A stretch of 64,000 bases of DNA from Homarus americanus (GCF_018991925.1 NW_024722158.1:5360778-5424777), one strand, 5' to 3'. Positions 48,116 through 60,056 are shown, counted from the first letter of the stretch. The notes: generated by a model not told the origin, from the letters alone. Numbers and translations: made by a program.

Positions 48116-48259
48116 GTATTCATGTACCTGTTAAATTGGTTAAATATATGTACTGTTAAGGGTTAATTTGACATAAGAATCATGGGAAATTAATAAAAAA
48201 AAACACCGTTGTATTTTCAGGTAAGAGATCAATTTGATGACAGGTCCCGTTCAGGTATG

Positions 48260-48261
<2 letters not shown>

Positions 48262-48354
<93 letters not shown>
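48262..48354. repeat. (CA)n microsatellite, about 46 units
   Basis: Uninterrupted CA dinucleotides. Confidence 0.98.
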
Positions 48355-48355
<1 letters not shown>

Positions 48356-48439
48356 TAAAATGACCTGGCACCGGTAACATGACCCTCTTCAAACGCAGTG
48401 CTTGTGAATGCCTAAGTGACTGTGTTTGTTTGTATGTTA

Positions 48440-49215
48440 GAGATCTACTACTACTACTACTACTACTGCAGCCTACTCCAATAGCCACACCTTTGGCACT
48501 ACTATTACTACTACAACTACTATACTACTACAACTACTACTACTACTACTGATAATAATAATAGTAACAATAATAATAATTACACATACACATAAAACAA
48601 TGCAACAAAACATACCCACACACACAAACACCCTCCCACACCCCCCACACACACCCAAATACCCCCCACACAAACATCCCCACAAACATCCCACACACAC
48701 ACTCAAACACTCCCCCACACAACACACCCCCTCCCCCCCACACACCCACCTTAGGTTATAAAACTCCGAAGATTTACACAGCAGAAAAAAAAATTAAAGC
48801 TGAAACAGAAAAAAAAACAGGAAAAGAAAGATTATATACAAAAAAACATAAAAACGAGAAAAAATACAGTAAAAAAAAACACACACACATAAATCCTGAA
48901 AAACCCTAAAGATGTGTTGAGAAAAATCACTTTGTCTATTGAGAATAAACTGTATACCTGTCGGGTTTACCTGTCGGGTTAACCTGGCGGAAGAAGAAGG
49001 GGGAGGAAGAGGAGGAAGGAAGAAAAGGGAGAGGGGAAGATAGAAAGTAAGATGAGAAGGGAGAAGGTGGGAAAGAGAAGAGGGAGAAGAAGAGAGATGG
49101 GGCGTGAAAAGCAAGAGAAATGGAAGAAGAAGAAGAAGAAGAAGGAAGCAAGGAAGGAAAGAACAAGAAAGAAGGAAAAGAGGAAAGCAGAGAAAAACAT
49201 AAAAATAAGTAGAAT

Positions 49216-49255
<40 letters not shown>
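48440..49255. repeat. Triplet, CA-rich and GA-rich simple repeats
   Basis: (CTA)n at 48447-48470 and 48500-48550, ACACACCC-rich 48585-48750, a purine tract at 48985-49200 and (GA)n at 49220-49254. Confidence 0.85.
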
Positions 49256-49256
<1 letters not shown>

Positions 49257-49531
49257 ATCTTGCATTGAAAGTATACTATAGAATGGTAAAGGTTGAGAGG
49301 TGACCCTGGAGTGTGGCTGTGACCTGCTTCATTAACCTGTACTCACCTGTCTCACTCCTACAGCAACTACTACCACCACCACTAGCACTAAGTTAGGTTA
49401 GATTAGGTTGGATTAGGTTAGGTTAGGTTAGGTTAGGTTAGGTTAGATTAAGTCAAGTCATCTTTGGTTAAAACAGATTAAAATTACACTGGTTAATACT
49501 TAAGTAAACCAACCAGCAACACTAATAAGAA

Positions 49532-49562
<31 letters not shown>

Positions 49563-49830
49563 CACACACACAACACACTAAGGACACCACCGTTACCCTG
49601 GCGGCATAACAGAGTCCTCATAGGATAGATGTAACACTAGGAACCCTCAGGATAATGCGGGTATATCCTCAAGGACTGTGCGGTTTACCTCCTTCCCTCC
49701 CTCCCTCCTTCCCTCCCTCCCTCCCTCTCCCCTTCCCTTCCTCTCTCCTTCCCTCCATCCACCTGTTTGGTTACCATTCACACCTGTGTTTTGTGGCTTC
49801 ATTCATCTCCCACACGTATCAATGAATGTC
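49256..49830. other. Noncoding spacer with (GGTTA)n and (CCCT)n
   Basis: GGTTAGGTTAG at 49392-49450, (CA)n/(TA)n near 49532-49575, and CCCTCCCT at 49690-49760. No gene. Confidence 0.6.
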
Positions 49831-49839
49831 TGATGCCTA

Positions 49840-50290
49840 TTTTTTGAACTGTGGATCCCCTATTTTGAGGCCCTATTTCTAACTGTGGATCTCCTGTGTA
49901 GAACTCTGGATCCCTATTTTGAACCGTGGATCCTTATTTCGAACGCTGAATCCATATTTTGAACTTTTACATACCCCTTGAAATCCTGAATCCGTATTTC
50001 GACCTCTGAATCTGTAGCTCGAACTTTGAACCTCCTACTTCGAACTCAGAATCTCATGTTTCGAAACCCTAACCCCATTTACGAAATCTGAACCCCATAT
50101 TTCGAACCACACTTATCAAATCCCGAACTTTGTACTCCGAACCCAGAACATTACCTTTCGAATCCTGAACCTCGATCCTATACACCCCTCCTTCAAACCC
50201 CGAATCCTAAAACCGAAACCCTAAAATCTAAACCCCATCTTTCGAACCCTAATACTGAACCCCTCACGACCTGAACTCCGAACCCCTTAC
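49840..50290. repeat. Degenerate TTCGAACCCTGAATCC minisatellite
   Basis: About 25 diverged units of 14-20 bp built on GAACCCTGAATCC and TTTCGAA. Heavily decayed. Confidence 0.75.
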
Positions 50291-51664
50291 TGAGGATATG
50301 AAAGTGAAGGTAGAGTCCCATAGGTATTGAAGCGGACAGGTGGCAGACACTGTACCCGACCATCTTTGCTTCCTCATGTGTAAAGTTAGGTACCCATTTA
50401 CAGCTGGGTGGACTAGGGGCGCCTCTACCTATATAATAATGAAAGGAAAGGGCACATTGAGAATAACGCCGTGTAGGACTGGACTAGAGATGAGAGAAGG
50501 AGGGAGGGAGGCTGGGACACAGGAGTAAGGCGGTTAACCTCCAACGTTACACCTGAGTATCTCCTCACGGTCACCTACAGTGTGGCACGTTCTCTCACCT
50601 GGAGGGAGGGAGGGGGAGGGGAAGGGGGAGGTGGTGGAGAAGAGGTGTTGGGCACTACGTCAATAAAGGAAGTAGGGAGGGATGGATGGAGGGAAGGAGG
50701 GAGGGAGAGAGGGAGGTAGGGGAGGGATGGATGGGAGGGAGGAGGGAGGAGGAGGAGGGAGGGAGGGAGGTAGGGATGGAGGGGAGGTGGGGAGGGATGG
50801 ATGGAGGGAGGGAGGAGGAGGGAGGAGGAAGGAGGGAGGAGGGAGGGAAAGAGGAGGGAGGGGAAGGTGGGATGGATGGAGGGAAGGAGGGAGGGAGGAG
50901 GAGGAGGGAGGGAGGGAGGATGGCCCAGAGGGAGGGAAACCAGTTAATTCGGGATTTGTATTGATGTACAAGGAGGAAGAGAAAGAAGAGGAGGAAGAGG
51001 CGAAAGAGGAATAAGAAGAGGAGGAGGAGATAGGGACAGACGTCAATAGAAAGGGTGGAAGGGAGGGAAGGGGTGAGTGAGTGATTGAGTAGGGGAGAGG
51101 GGGGGAGGGAGGGAGGGAGGGAAGGAAGGGAAAGGGGTAACACACACACACACACACACAAAGATGAATCCTTGAACTATATTTCTTAATAAAATCATTA
51201 ATACTTTCCATGTGTGTGTGTGTGTGTGTACGTAACGTCAAAAAGCGTGGGAACATGCGCGCGTGTGTGTGTGTGTGTGTGTGCGCGTGTGAACTACCAA
51301 CACACCATTACTTATTAATATTGAAAGTGATGGGTTTTAACCTGTCAACAGTGTGTGTTGTGTGGTCACCTCACACCACCGTCACCCTAAACAACCACTG
51401 CTAGTTTATTGAGCACCCCTTTGCATCCTGTGCATGGCGAAGCAGCGGAGTTCATGCTTGCTTTCTTTACTCATGCATTAAGGTCGCAAGTGCCTGAAGG
51501 TCCATGAAGTATGTCAGTGGAGTGTGTGTGGGGTGTGTGTGGAGTGTCTGGAGTGTGTGTGTGTGGAGTGTCTGGAGTGTGTGTGTGTGGAGTGTGTGAG
51601 GAGTGTGTGTGGAGAGGGACGAGGTCTTGGTGACGGCTGGGAACCTGTAGGAGAAGGTCTTAGG

Positions 51665-51722
<58 letters not shown>

Positions 51723-51738
51723 ACGACTACCACCACTA

Positions 51739-51776
<38 letters not shown>

Positions 51777-51960
51777 ACAGCCACATTAACCACAGCACCT
51801 CAGAACCTCACAGTGTGGCAGAGATAAATATGAAACAAGGCGGTGTAAAAAATGGCGCCCCATAGTCCAGTATGAGGTAAGTTATGAGGGGTAGGCTGCA
51901 TTACAGCGCTGAGACTTGAGGCGTCATTAGGCCCATCACCGCAAAGAATCCTGACTCTTA
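50291..51960. repeat. Purine tracts, (CA)n, (GT)n and (GA)n before the CPAP1-like gene promoter
   Basis: GGAGGGAGG tract at 50600-50935, another purine tract at 50970-51135, (CA)n at 51139-51160, (GT)n at 51212-51290, a GTGTGTGGAGTGTCTG repeat at 51515-51615, (GA)n of about 27 units at 51668-51720 and (CA)n at 51740-51772. 51780-51960 is unique sequence leading into the promoter. Confidence 0.8.
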
Positions 51961-51962
51961 CA

Positions 51963-52215
51963 TCGGATTGGTTAAGGGTTAGTGACGTCAGGGTGTCTAA
52001 AGAAGAGAGGTGGGGATTTGATTGGTTGTTGGATATGATGTCAGCCTGGAGATGAGAAACAGGATCCCGATTGGATAACGGAGTGGCATTGCAACGCCAA
52101 GGAAGTAGAATGGAAACAACATTGGCTCAAGTGAGTGACGTCACGGTTTCCAAGAAAGAGGACCGATAACGTGATTGGTTGAAGAATATGACGTCACGGC
52201 GTACAGAGTATAAGA
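51963..52215 (+). promoter_or_regulatory. Promoter of the CPAP1-like gene: five CCAAT-CRE modules and a TATA box
   Basis: ATTGG (inverted CCAAT) starts at 51967, 52021, 52070, 52121 and 52174, about 52 bp apart. TGACGTCA, or TGATGTCA in one case, follows 15-16 bases later at 51983, 52036, 52136 and 52189. In the third module that site is lost. TATAAGA is at 52209-52215, 20 bases past the last CRE start. CCAAT boxes bind NF-Y and TGACGTCA binds CREB/ATF-type bZIP factors. Which factor acts here is inference. Confidence 0.75.
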
Positions 52216-52235
52216 GCCGCGGGAGGGCCTAGCTG

Positions 52236-52299
52236 TCAACTACTCCTCGTTCTACTCTGGTTCCTTACTGTCGTGGTAAATCCTCTTCCTTTCTTCAAG
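52236..52299 (+). other. Untranslated first exon of the CPAP1-like gene
   Basis: It starts about 27 bases after the TATA box, at GTCAACTACTC, which is initiator-like. It ends TTCTTCAAG|GTAAGAG, a strong donor. It has no ATG. It is inferred to splice to the acceptor at 53771-53772 (CATCTTTCAG). Confidence 0.6.
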
Positions 52300-52786
52300 G
52301 TAAGAGACAGGAAAGTGAAAGCTTGTGTGTGTGTGAGAGAGACAGCAAGTGTGTGTGTGTGTGTGTGTGCATCTGTGTCTGTCTGTGTTTGTGTGTGTGT
52401 CTGTCTGAGTGTGTGAGAAGCCAACTAGTTTGTGTGCGTGTGTGTGTGTTTACGTCAAGGAGGAGCGTTTTAACGAGCTATTTTTTGTGAAAACTTCCAG
52501 TGTAGGTTTAATAGTTCACGTAATTTGCCTTTAAATAAATGTGTATGTTTATCACTCGAGTCTCAGGCCAATTTCTACCCCATCTTGACAACCTAACCTA
52601 ACCTAACCCATTTTGACGAGTTCCTGTAATATTTATGGATAATTTCGTTAATGCGGACATATTAAAATAGTCCTACGAAAAATGTATTGATTTATAACAC
52701 CAACTGACTGTTTGTGTGTCTGTCTCGTTCGTCATTCCGTCTGTCTGTTCGTCATTCCGTCTGTCTGTTCGTCATTCCGTCTATCC

Positions 52787-52817
<31 letters not shown>

Positions 52818-53772
52818 GAGAGAGACAGAGAGAGAGAGAGAGAGAGTTGGAAGTGCTGTTTTAGTGAGTTAATTTGTCTGTAAGTGAGTCATTGAGTGAG
52901 TTATATAGTTGGTGAGTGATTGAGTGTGTTAATTTGTCTGTTAGTGAGTGATTGAGTGAGTTATATAGTTAGTGAGTGAGTTATGTAATTAGTGAGTGAT
53001 TGAGCGAGTTATATAGTTAGTGAGTGAGTTATGTAATTAGTGAGTGATTGAGTGAGTTATGTAGTTAGTGAGTGATCTAGCGAGTTAATTTGTGAGTGAG
53101 TTAGTTACTTAGTGAGTTTGTTACTGAGTGAGTTTGTTACTGAGTGAGTTATTTAGTTAGCTACCTGGCAGCCAATTAAACCTCACCTGACAACCAATTT
53201 AGACCCTCCTATAAACCATCACTACATAACTCCGCTGACGAATCATAAAACACAGTTATTGGTTTAAGTAAAACAGTAAATTTATAGACTATGTGATTAC
53301 CTGGTGGTTTAACGCTTGTGGTGGTGGCGTCAGCTGGTTTAGGGGGACCAGCTGTGTGTGTGTGTGTGTGTATGTGTGTGTTCAACAGGAAGTCAACGAC
53401 CATATTTAACTGTTACTGAACTACTGTATGTGTGTGAGTCACCTAAACACACACACACACACACACACACACACCTTATTGCAGGGTGTATGGTGTAGCT
53501 CTGACCAACTGGTATAGTAGGTGTAATAAGGTGGGTGTGGCAGGGTGTGGTAGGGATGTAAGGAGATGTGGTAAAAGGAAAGGGGTGTAGGGTAGGGTGT
53601 AAATGGGGTGTGACAGAGTGTGGCAAGGTGTGGAACAGGATGCAGGGTGTGGAATAGGGTGCAGGGTGTGGAATAGGGTGCAGGGTGTGGAACAAGGTGC
53701 AGGGTGTGGAACAGGGTGTAGAGGGTGTAACAGGGTGTAGTCTCACAAGTAACAGTAACATTCATCTTTCAG
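52300..53772 (+). other. First intron of the CPAP1-like gene, filled with repeats
   Basis: GT and TCTG repeats at 52325-52450 and 52715-52800. A (GAGT)n-rich block, GTGAGTGATTGAGTGAGTTA, lies at 52855-53160. (GT)n near 53355 and (CA)n at 53447-53473. A 17-18-bp GGGTGTGGAACAGGGTGCA minisatellite runs at 53590-53740. Confidence 0.7.
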
Positions 53773-53785
53773 ACCAGTGACGGAG

Positions 53786-55816
53786 ATGCGGTCTTTACTC
53801 GGTAAGTAACACGGACGGACGGACGGAAGACCAAACGGACGGAGGACGGACGGGAGACCAAACGGACGGAGGACGGACGGGAGACCAAACGGACGGAGGA
53901 CGGACAAGCAAGCAAGCAAACAGACGGACAAACAAACGAACGGATGACCTTCCCAGACGACGAGGAGCGACAGACGAAGAGAAGGGTCAAATATCTCGTA
54001 CCATAAACCAGCGCCAGTGCGAGCAGAAGACTGGCGAACCTACGTCTGGCGAATCTATCTCAATACGTATGATAAGGAGGAGAGGGTAAAGGGTAAAGCC
54101 AGACGAAGGTGAATGCTCGTGCAGGCGCTGAGGTTATGATACGAGGAGGAGGTAGGTGGTGACCCAGTGATACTTGAACCCCTGATACTTGAACCCCTGA
54201 TACTTGAACTCCTGATCCTTGAACCCCTGATACTTGAACTCCTGATCCTTGAACCCCTGATACTTGAACTCTTGATCCTTGAACCCCTGATACTTGAATC
54301 TCTAAAACTTGAACCCCAATACCTGAACCCGATACTTGAACCCCTAATCCTTGAACTCCTAATACTTGAACCCCTATACTATATAAGTGATGGTTATTAT
54401 CACCAATGAATTTCACAAAAGTCTACCGATAGTATTAGTAGTGCTGGTAGTAGTGGTAGTAGTGATGGTATTTGTGCTAGTAATAGTGGAAGTAATAGTA
54501 GTAGTGGTAGTAGTAATGATAGTAGTCGTGTTAGTGGTAGGAAAAATAATTCTAATAGTAATAGCAGTAGGGGTAGTAGTAATGCTAGTTGGAGGAGAGA
54601 CAATTTTTGTAATAGTTATCGTAATAGTAGAAGAAATAGTAATAGTAGTAGTAATGGTAATGGTAGTAGTAGAAGTAATTTCAGTAGTAGAAGAAATAGT
54701 CTTAGTAATAGTACACGTGATAGTAGTAGTAGGAGTGGTAAGTGTAGTAGTAGTAATAGCAGTTGTAGTAATAGTAGCAACTGTAATAATAGTAATAGTA
54801 GTAGCAGCAACAGTAATTCTAATAGCAGTAGTAGTAAAATTAGCTGTATTATTAGTATTAACTATACTAGTAGTAGTAATAGTGCTAGTAGGAGTAGAAT
54901 TAATTTTAGTAATACTAGTAATAGTAATAGTAGTTAGGATAGTAGTTTGTTAGCCTTATTGGACCTGATTAAGACTGGGGCCCATATGGTTAACTTAAAT
55001 TGGGGCCTGGTAGCACTGGGGCCTATTAGAACTGGGGCCTATTAGCACTGGGGCCTATTAAAAGAACCTACATAACCAATCACCCATTACACTAAGGCAT
55101 AACCCTGGGCATGGTGGGCATATTTTTCCCCCTTACAGTATGTACGGTGGTGGTGGCAGCGGGCATAGTGGTGGTGAGCCAGGAGGTCCTACCGTTCCTG
55201 GAGGCCGTACCTGTAACCTCCTTCTCCTGCGTGGACCGTCCCTATGGCTACTACGCCGATCTGGAGGCCAACTGTCAAGCATTTCATGTATGTCTGAATG
55301 ATCTCAAATGGTCGTTCCTCTGTCCCAACCAAACACTTTTTAACCAGGTGAGTTACTTAGGTTACTGTGATAATGTTACGCTACTAGATGTTATTTAGTT
55401 ACGTGTTACTGTTGTTCCTTTATAATGTTACGTTATTAGATGTTCTTTAGTTACGTTATTATTGTTACTTTGATAATGTTACGTTACTAGATGCTCTATA
55501 GTTACGTATTACTATTGTTCCTTGATAAATATTACATTACCAGACCCCCTTGAACTAGGCGTTACTACTGTTATTAAATAATACTTGATAAATAACCTTT
55601 ACACTGGAGGGTTATAGTTACCAACCCTCAGATCATAATTTGTGTTGACATAAATAACACATCATCCTCCTCCTCCTTCTTCCCCTTCTGCAGGAGTACT
55701 TCGTGTGTGACCACCCCATCAACGTGGACTGTACCGTGGCTGACACCTTCTACACCCTAAATGATAACTTCGGCCAGGTGCAGGAAGAAGAAGGAACAGA
55801 AGCCCCGGTAGAGTGA
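53786..55816 (+). CDS. Secreted CPAP1-like chitin-binding protein (one CBM14 domain, three coding exons)
   Basis: Exons are 53786-53801, 55139-55347 and 55694-55816, giving 115 residues. Intron 1 is phase 1 (CTC G|gtaagt ... ttacag|TA) and intron 2 phase 0. The N-terminus MRSLLVCTVVVAAGIVVVSQ is a signal peptide, so the product is secreted. Residues 34-90 are one peritrophin-A domain with the pattern C36-x14-C51-x5-C57-x9-C67-x12-C80-x7-C88. It has the aromatic run RPYGYYADLE and CPNQTLFNQ. Such domains bind chitin fibres, and the spacing matches cuticular proteins analogous to peritrophins (CPAP1), which sit in the epidermal cuticle. The short acidic tail ends EEEGTEAPVE. The start ATG lies in a 29-base exon after CATCTTTCAG; only this ATG joins in frame. 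Splicing of the signal peptide after codon 5 is common in cuticle genes. A clear promoter and 5' UTR exon lie upstream. Confidence 0.92.
53810..54940. repeat. Minisatellites and triplet repeat in intron 2 of the CPAP1-like gene
   Basis: An ACGGACGGAGG repeat with GGGAGACCAAACGGACGG units lies at 53810-53905. A 15-bp GATACTTGAACCCCT minisatellite runs at 54165-54375. An (AGT/AAT)n tract of about 500 bp runs at 54430-54937; its Val- and Leu-rich open frames are artefacts. GGGGCCTATTAGCACT repeats follow at 55000-55060. Confidence 0.9.
55369..55555. repeat. 51-52-bp tandem repeat, three to four copies, in intron 3 of the CPAP1-like gene
   Basis: The string TAATGTTACGTTACTAGATG recurs at 55371, 55423 and 55474, with a decayed fourth copy near 55525. 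It begins about 20 bases after the donor of coding exon 2. Confidence 0.85.
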
Positions 55817-57697
55817 GGGTGGTGATCTACTCTACTCATATGATCGAACCAATGCTCCCATACACAGCAGAGATAAACAAAGCACCCTGTTAGCATGATT
55901 GTAGAGTATCCCATCTAGATTACCTTACCTGATCTGACCTAACCTTACTTGATCTGACCTAATCTAACCTAACTTAATGTGAGCTGGCCTACATTATTTA
56001 ACTTAATCTGTCATAATTTAGCCTAACCTAATGTAGCCTCATCTAACCTAACCCAATTCTAACTTTAACTTAACCTAAAATCTAACCAAACCTAACCCGG
56101 ATGATGGGATGTTATACAGTTAAGCCATTTTGTTAAACACTATGTCAAGCGATGACTTAATTCCCCTGACATATTGTAACATTGTGGGGATGGAGTTAAT
56201 TACATATGGGTCAATATTTCCTGTAATATGTTATACTGGTAACCTTTTGATTGATGCACGGAGCCACAGACAACAGGTATTATCACATTACCAATTTTTT
56301 CCTTAATTAGTTGCACCGTCAGCTCTATATATGGTGTGGTAATGACAGTACAATGCCAGTTTTATAATACCTGTTGTCTTTGGGAAGGTACTGATAACAG
56401 GGTACCAGTTTATAAATACCTGTTGTGCTTAGCAAGGTTACTGACAACAGGGTACCAGTTTATAATTACCAATCAGATACACTGTGTAGAGTCCATTATG
56501 TTAAAAACTTTTTAGCCTATGCGGGCATAAGGCTCTGAAACAACAAACAAAATAATTAAAAAAAAACAATAAATAAAGATAAAATAAACCAAAATAATAA
56601 TACTTTGTTATTCGTTAATGGAGGTAGCAAGGATAGAAAACCATGATGGACGAGGTTGGAAAATTACCACGAACACGAGTTGCTGTTTTGTTTCGAGTTG
56701 TTTTTTTTTCCAGGCGACACAAGCCAACTTAAACCTATAGTCTAACCTAATTTCAACCGCCCATAACCTAACTTAACCCACACCTAACAAACTTAAACCA
56801 ATCAGACTTACACTAGCCACACTAAAACCTAATCTTAACCACATAAACCTACCCTAACTACATAAACCGAACCTAACTTAACCACACCTATGGTAGATTT
56901 GGTTACGTTAGGTAGACAAAAAACCTAACATAACCAAAGCTAAAATTAGGTTAGACTTGGTTGGCGTGTGTCATCTGGTCTCAAATAGAGAGACAAATGG
57001 TTCAGGTGATTGGATAGTCAGGTTAATATAGGCCATTTTCCATCAATTCCCCTCACGTTTGTTGACATCAAAAATTTCCAAGTGATGAAATAAATGAAAG
57101 GTATTGTATTAATGTATTTCAGGTGTATTTCCCTCATATTAAATTGTATAAATAATATAATAATCAGTAAATATAGCGAAGGAAGCAAGGAAGTAATAAT
57201 TTGTTAACTAGATATATTATTGGTTATATTACTAACGCTCTTGGTGACGTCACGCCGAATTTCAGTGTTATCATATGGTATCAACTTTTTTTTTCACCAA
57301 TTATGTATGAGAAGTGGCAACAAAACTGCCCCTACACTCCCCCTGTTAATGTTATAAATTATAGTTCAATATAGATAGATAGATATGGTGGCGGGAATCT
57401 TGTTAATTATCCATAAAATACTAGAGCTTTAATGTTAGGTCACTATACAAACACGAAGCCTGATTTGTTGTGTTGTGCCAAAGTGCCGTGTACACCATAG
57501 CCCGTGTACATAAAAAAATACCATGACACACACAGTATACACATGTGTAGTGAACCTTAGCGTGTGATATAGTGTACTAACTTAACCCGAAGTAAGGTTA
57601 AGTTAGGCTAGATGTGATTAGGTTAGGTAGTGGATGATTAGTATTGGCTAACCACTAACAGCTAACGTTCACACACACACACATAGCGTTCAACGGA
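55817..57697. other. 3' flank of the CPAP1-like gene and noncoding DNA
   Basis: TAACC/TTAGG-rich stretches at 55915-56100 and 56740-56960. A loose tandem of GGGTACCAGTTTATAA strings lies at 56395-56465. No gene recognised. Confidence 0.45.
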
Positions 57698-57787
57698 TCA
57701 CATGAAAATTACCCCCCCCCTAGCTTCTTTCACCTAATCTAGCTCCCCAGGTGAAATAAGCTGGGGAGGGGGTTAATCTTCAGGTGA
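57698..57787. repeat. Short MITE-like inverted repeat (family copy 1)
   Basis: Ends TCACATGAAAATTACCCCC and GGGGGTTAATCTTCAGGTGA, with an inner inverted pair TAGCTTCTTTCACCT / AGGTGAAATAAGCT. Related to 63192-63320. Confidence 0.6.
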
Positions 57788-58124
57788 CCCTTAACACACA
57801 CCTTTATATTTCTAGTCGTAGATCCTGTACAAGTCATCAAGTATTGTACGTAAACATGAAACAATTATTATCTATTTAAATTGTAATTTTATAATTCTAA
57901 TAAAATCATAACAAAACAACTTTAACCTTTTTTTAGTTAATTACACACGTACTAACTAACGTACCATAATTACTGACACATCCATCACATACTCTTACTT
58001 ATGTGACCAATAAAACAATATTATCGAGTGTATTTATTTCCAGTACACATTATCTTCATCATATTTTGTGAAGACAGTACAAGTAATCAGAGTTTGAGTT
58101 ATACTGTTTTGATTTGGTGTGTGT

Positions 58125-58380
58125 GTGTGTACAGGTCAAGTTAATAATGTGTCTATGTGTGTACAGGTCAAGTTAATAATGTGTCTATGTGTGTACAGGA
58201 TACGTTAATAATGTGTCTATGTGTGTACAGGAGACGTTAATAATGTGTCTATGTGTGTACAGGAGACGTTAATAATGTGTCTATGTGTGTACAGGAGACG
58301 TTAATAATGTGTCTATGTGTGTACAGGAGACGTTAATAATGTGTCTATGTGTGTACAGGAGACGTTAATAGTGTGTTTAT
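58125..58380. repeat. 32-bp minisatellite, about eight copies
   Basis: Units of TACAGGAGACGTTAATAATG plus TGTCTATGTGTG at exact 32-base spacing. The first two units carry GGTCAAG in place of GGAGACG. Confidence 0.95.
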
Positions 58381-59777
58381 ATATATACATACGTTAATAG
58401 TATATCTATGAATGAAAGGTACATCTCCTAAACGCACATACACTATAAACATTTCATATACACACAAATACTCCATAAATCACACCATACAAACTCCGAA
58501 TCCTTGAAACGACTCCTTAGGACAAACGAACACACACGTTTATCCTATTCTCGCTGAGTTATAAATACCAAGATATTATTTATTTTACTCCCACTACGAC
58601 ACTTAATTTACTTATATACTTAAGGCTTGTGTTTATATTATACTGTATATCCACATAAGTAACTTTATTTTACTACCACTACAACACTTATTAAATGACT
58701 TATGCCTAAAGTTTAATACAGGGAATTTATTTTAGTATTACAATAAAATTCCGATAAACACACACATACAGACATCTATTATAACTCTAAATATATATAT
58801 ATATATATTTGTATATGTTTATCTACTTGGTCGAGTTTTGTTTCAACAAAGGTGACAGGTAAGTTACAATGACCTACAGAGGCTAGAGAGAGACCGTCAG
58901 CCAGCCTGGTATTGGTTTGACGCTAACATGTACACTGTAAATAAAACACACATACCTTCACGCATCACCTAACATTACTACTGTACAGGATCAATCAACT
59001 CAATTAATTAAAATGTCCTTTATGGTTGGATTTAACTTATATATTAAAAATTACCAGCAACATAATTAATATAAAGGAATACCCGACCCAGGAAACCGAC
59101 CCAAACATTCAGATAAACACTGCGGATTGGGTTAGGTTAGGTTAGGGTGGAATATGTTAGGTGAAGATTGGCTTTGGTTTGTATTTTCGCTAATTTAAGT
59201 TAGATTATATATTTTCAATTCGATTAAGTTTAGGTTAACAAATTCTCTCGTCTCGTCTCTATAGGTTAAACTCTCCTGCAGCTGACAACAACAATATGAC
59301 TCACCTGTTATATCTAGAGTATTCACTGTATCATCGCCTCACACTGTACACCGCCAACATCACAGTCACTATAATACAACCGCCACAATAGTTTATAATA
59401 ACACAAGACCGCCGCCATTACACCATGTCACTCGTCTGTCAACACACCAGTTAAAGTGAACTACCCATCTTAAAAAAGTACAACGACCTCGACGACTACT
59501 TACCTATTATTATTAACTTTTTATTACTAGTTACTATTATTTATTAATATTATCATTAAAATTACTTTTATTAAATTAAGCGACTCAAAACTAAACTAAT
59601 CTAACTTTAGGATAGCTTTGGTTGGGTTAGAAAAGCTTTGGTTAGTTCGTGTTGCATGAAAAATAAATAGTTCGTGATATATTAAAAATTATATATCGTT
59701 CTTATCCTAAACTTTATCATCTTCGCCACTGATCAGCTCGTTAACAGCTTGGGCGGTCGATCACTTCACTGTTACAC
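58381..59777. other. AT-rich noncoding DNA
   Basis: No gene recognised. A GC-richer patch at 59290-59450 could hold a minus-strand noncoding exon (donor-like AACAG|GTGAGT at about 59302), but no coding exon follows. Confidence 0.35.
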
Positions 59778-60056
59778 CTACCTGTAGTTGGCAAGTGCTG
59801 GCTCCAGAATGTATCTGTACCTGCGCCAGTGTTTGTCAAGTCTGGTCTTGAATGAGCTCACACTCCGTGCCGTCACAACACTTTCTGGCAGATTGTTCTA
59901 AGAGTTCATAACTCTCACTCCGAAAAAGTTTGCCCTGGCAGGTTTCTGAACGCTTAGCTTCCCCAGTCTTAAACTGCGACCCCTAGTGGGGCAAGCACTC
60001 CGCCTCAAAGACTTTTTCAGCTCTTCTACATTCTTGGCTTTGCTAAAGAAGATTCT
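59778..60056 (-). pseudogene. LINE reverse-transcriptase C-terminal relic
   Basis: The minus-strand frame reads FFSKAKNVEELKKSLRRSAC, then PTRGRSLRLGKL, ARANFFGVRVMNS, a stop in place of the expected Trp, NNLPESVVTARSVSSFKTRL and DKHWRRYRY. The pattern RGxSxxL ... FFxxRVxxxWNxLPxxVVxAxSVxxFKxxLDxxW is the well-known tail of non-LTR retrotransposon (jockey/CR1/RTE-type) ORF2 proteins. The internal stop and 5' truncation mark it as dead. Confidence 0.8.

Noticed and set aside
54387..54953. 188-codon Val/Ile frame resembling a membrane protein
   Set aside because: Arises from an (AGT/AAT)n triplet tract inside an intron of the CPAP1-like gene.
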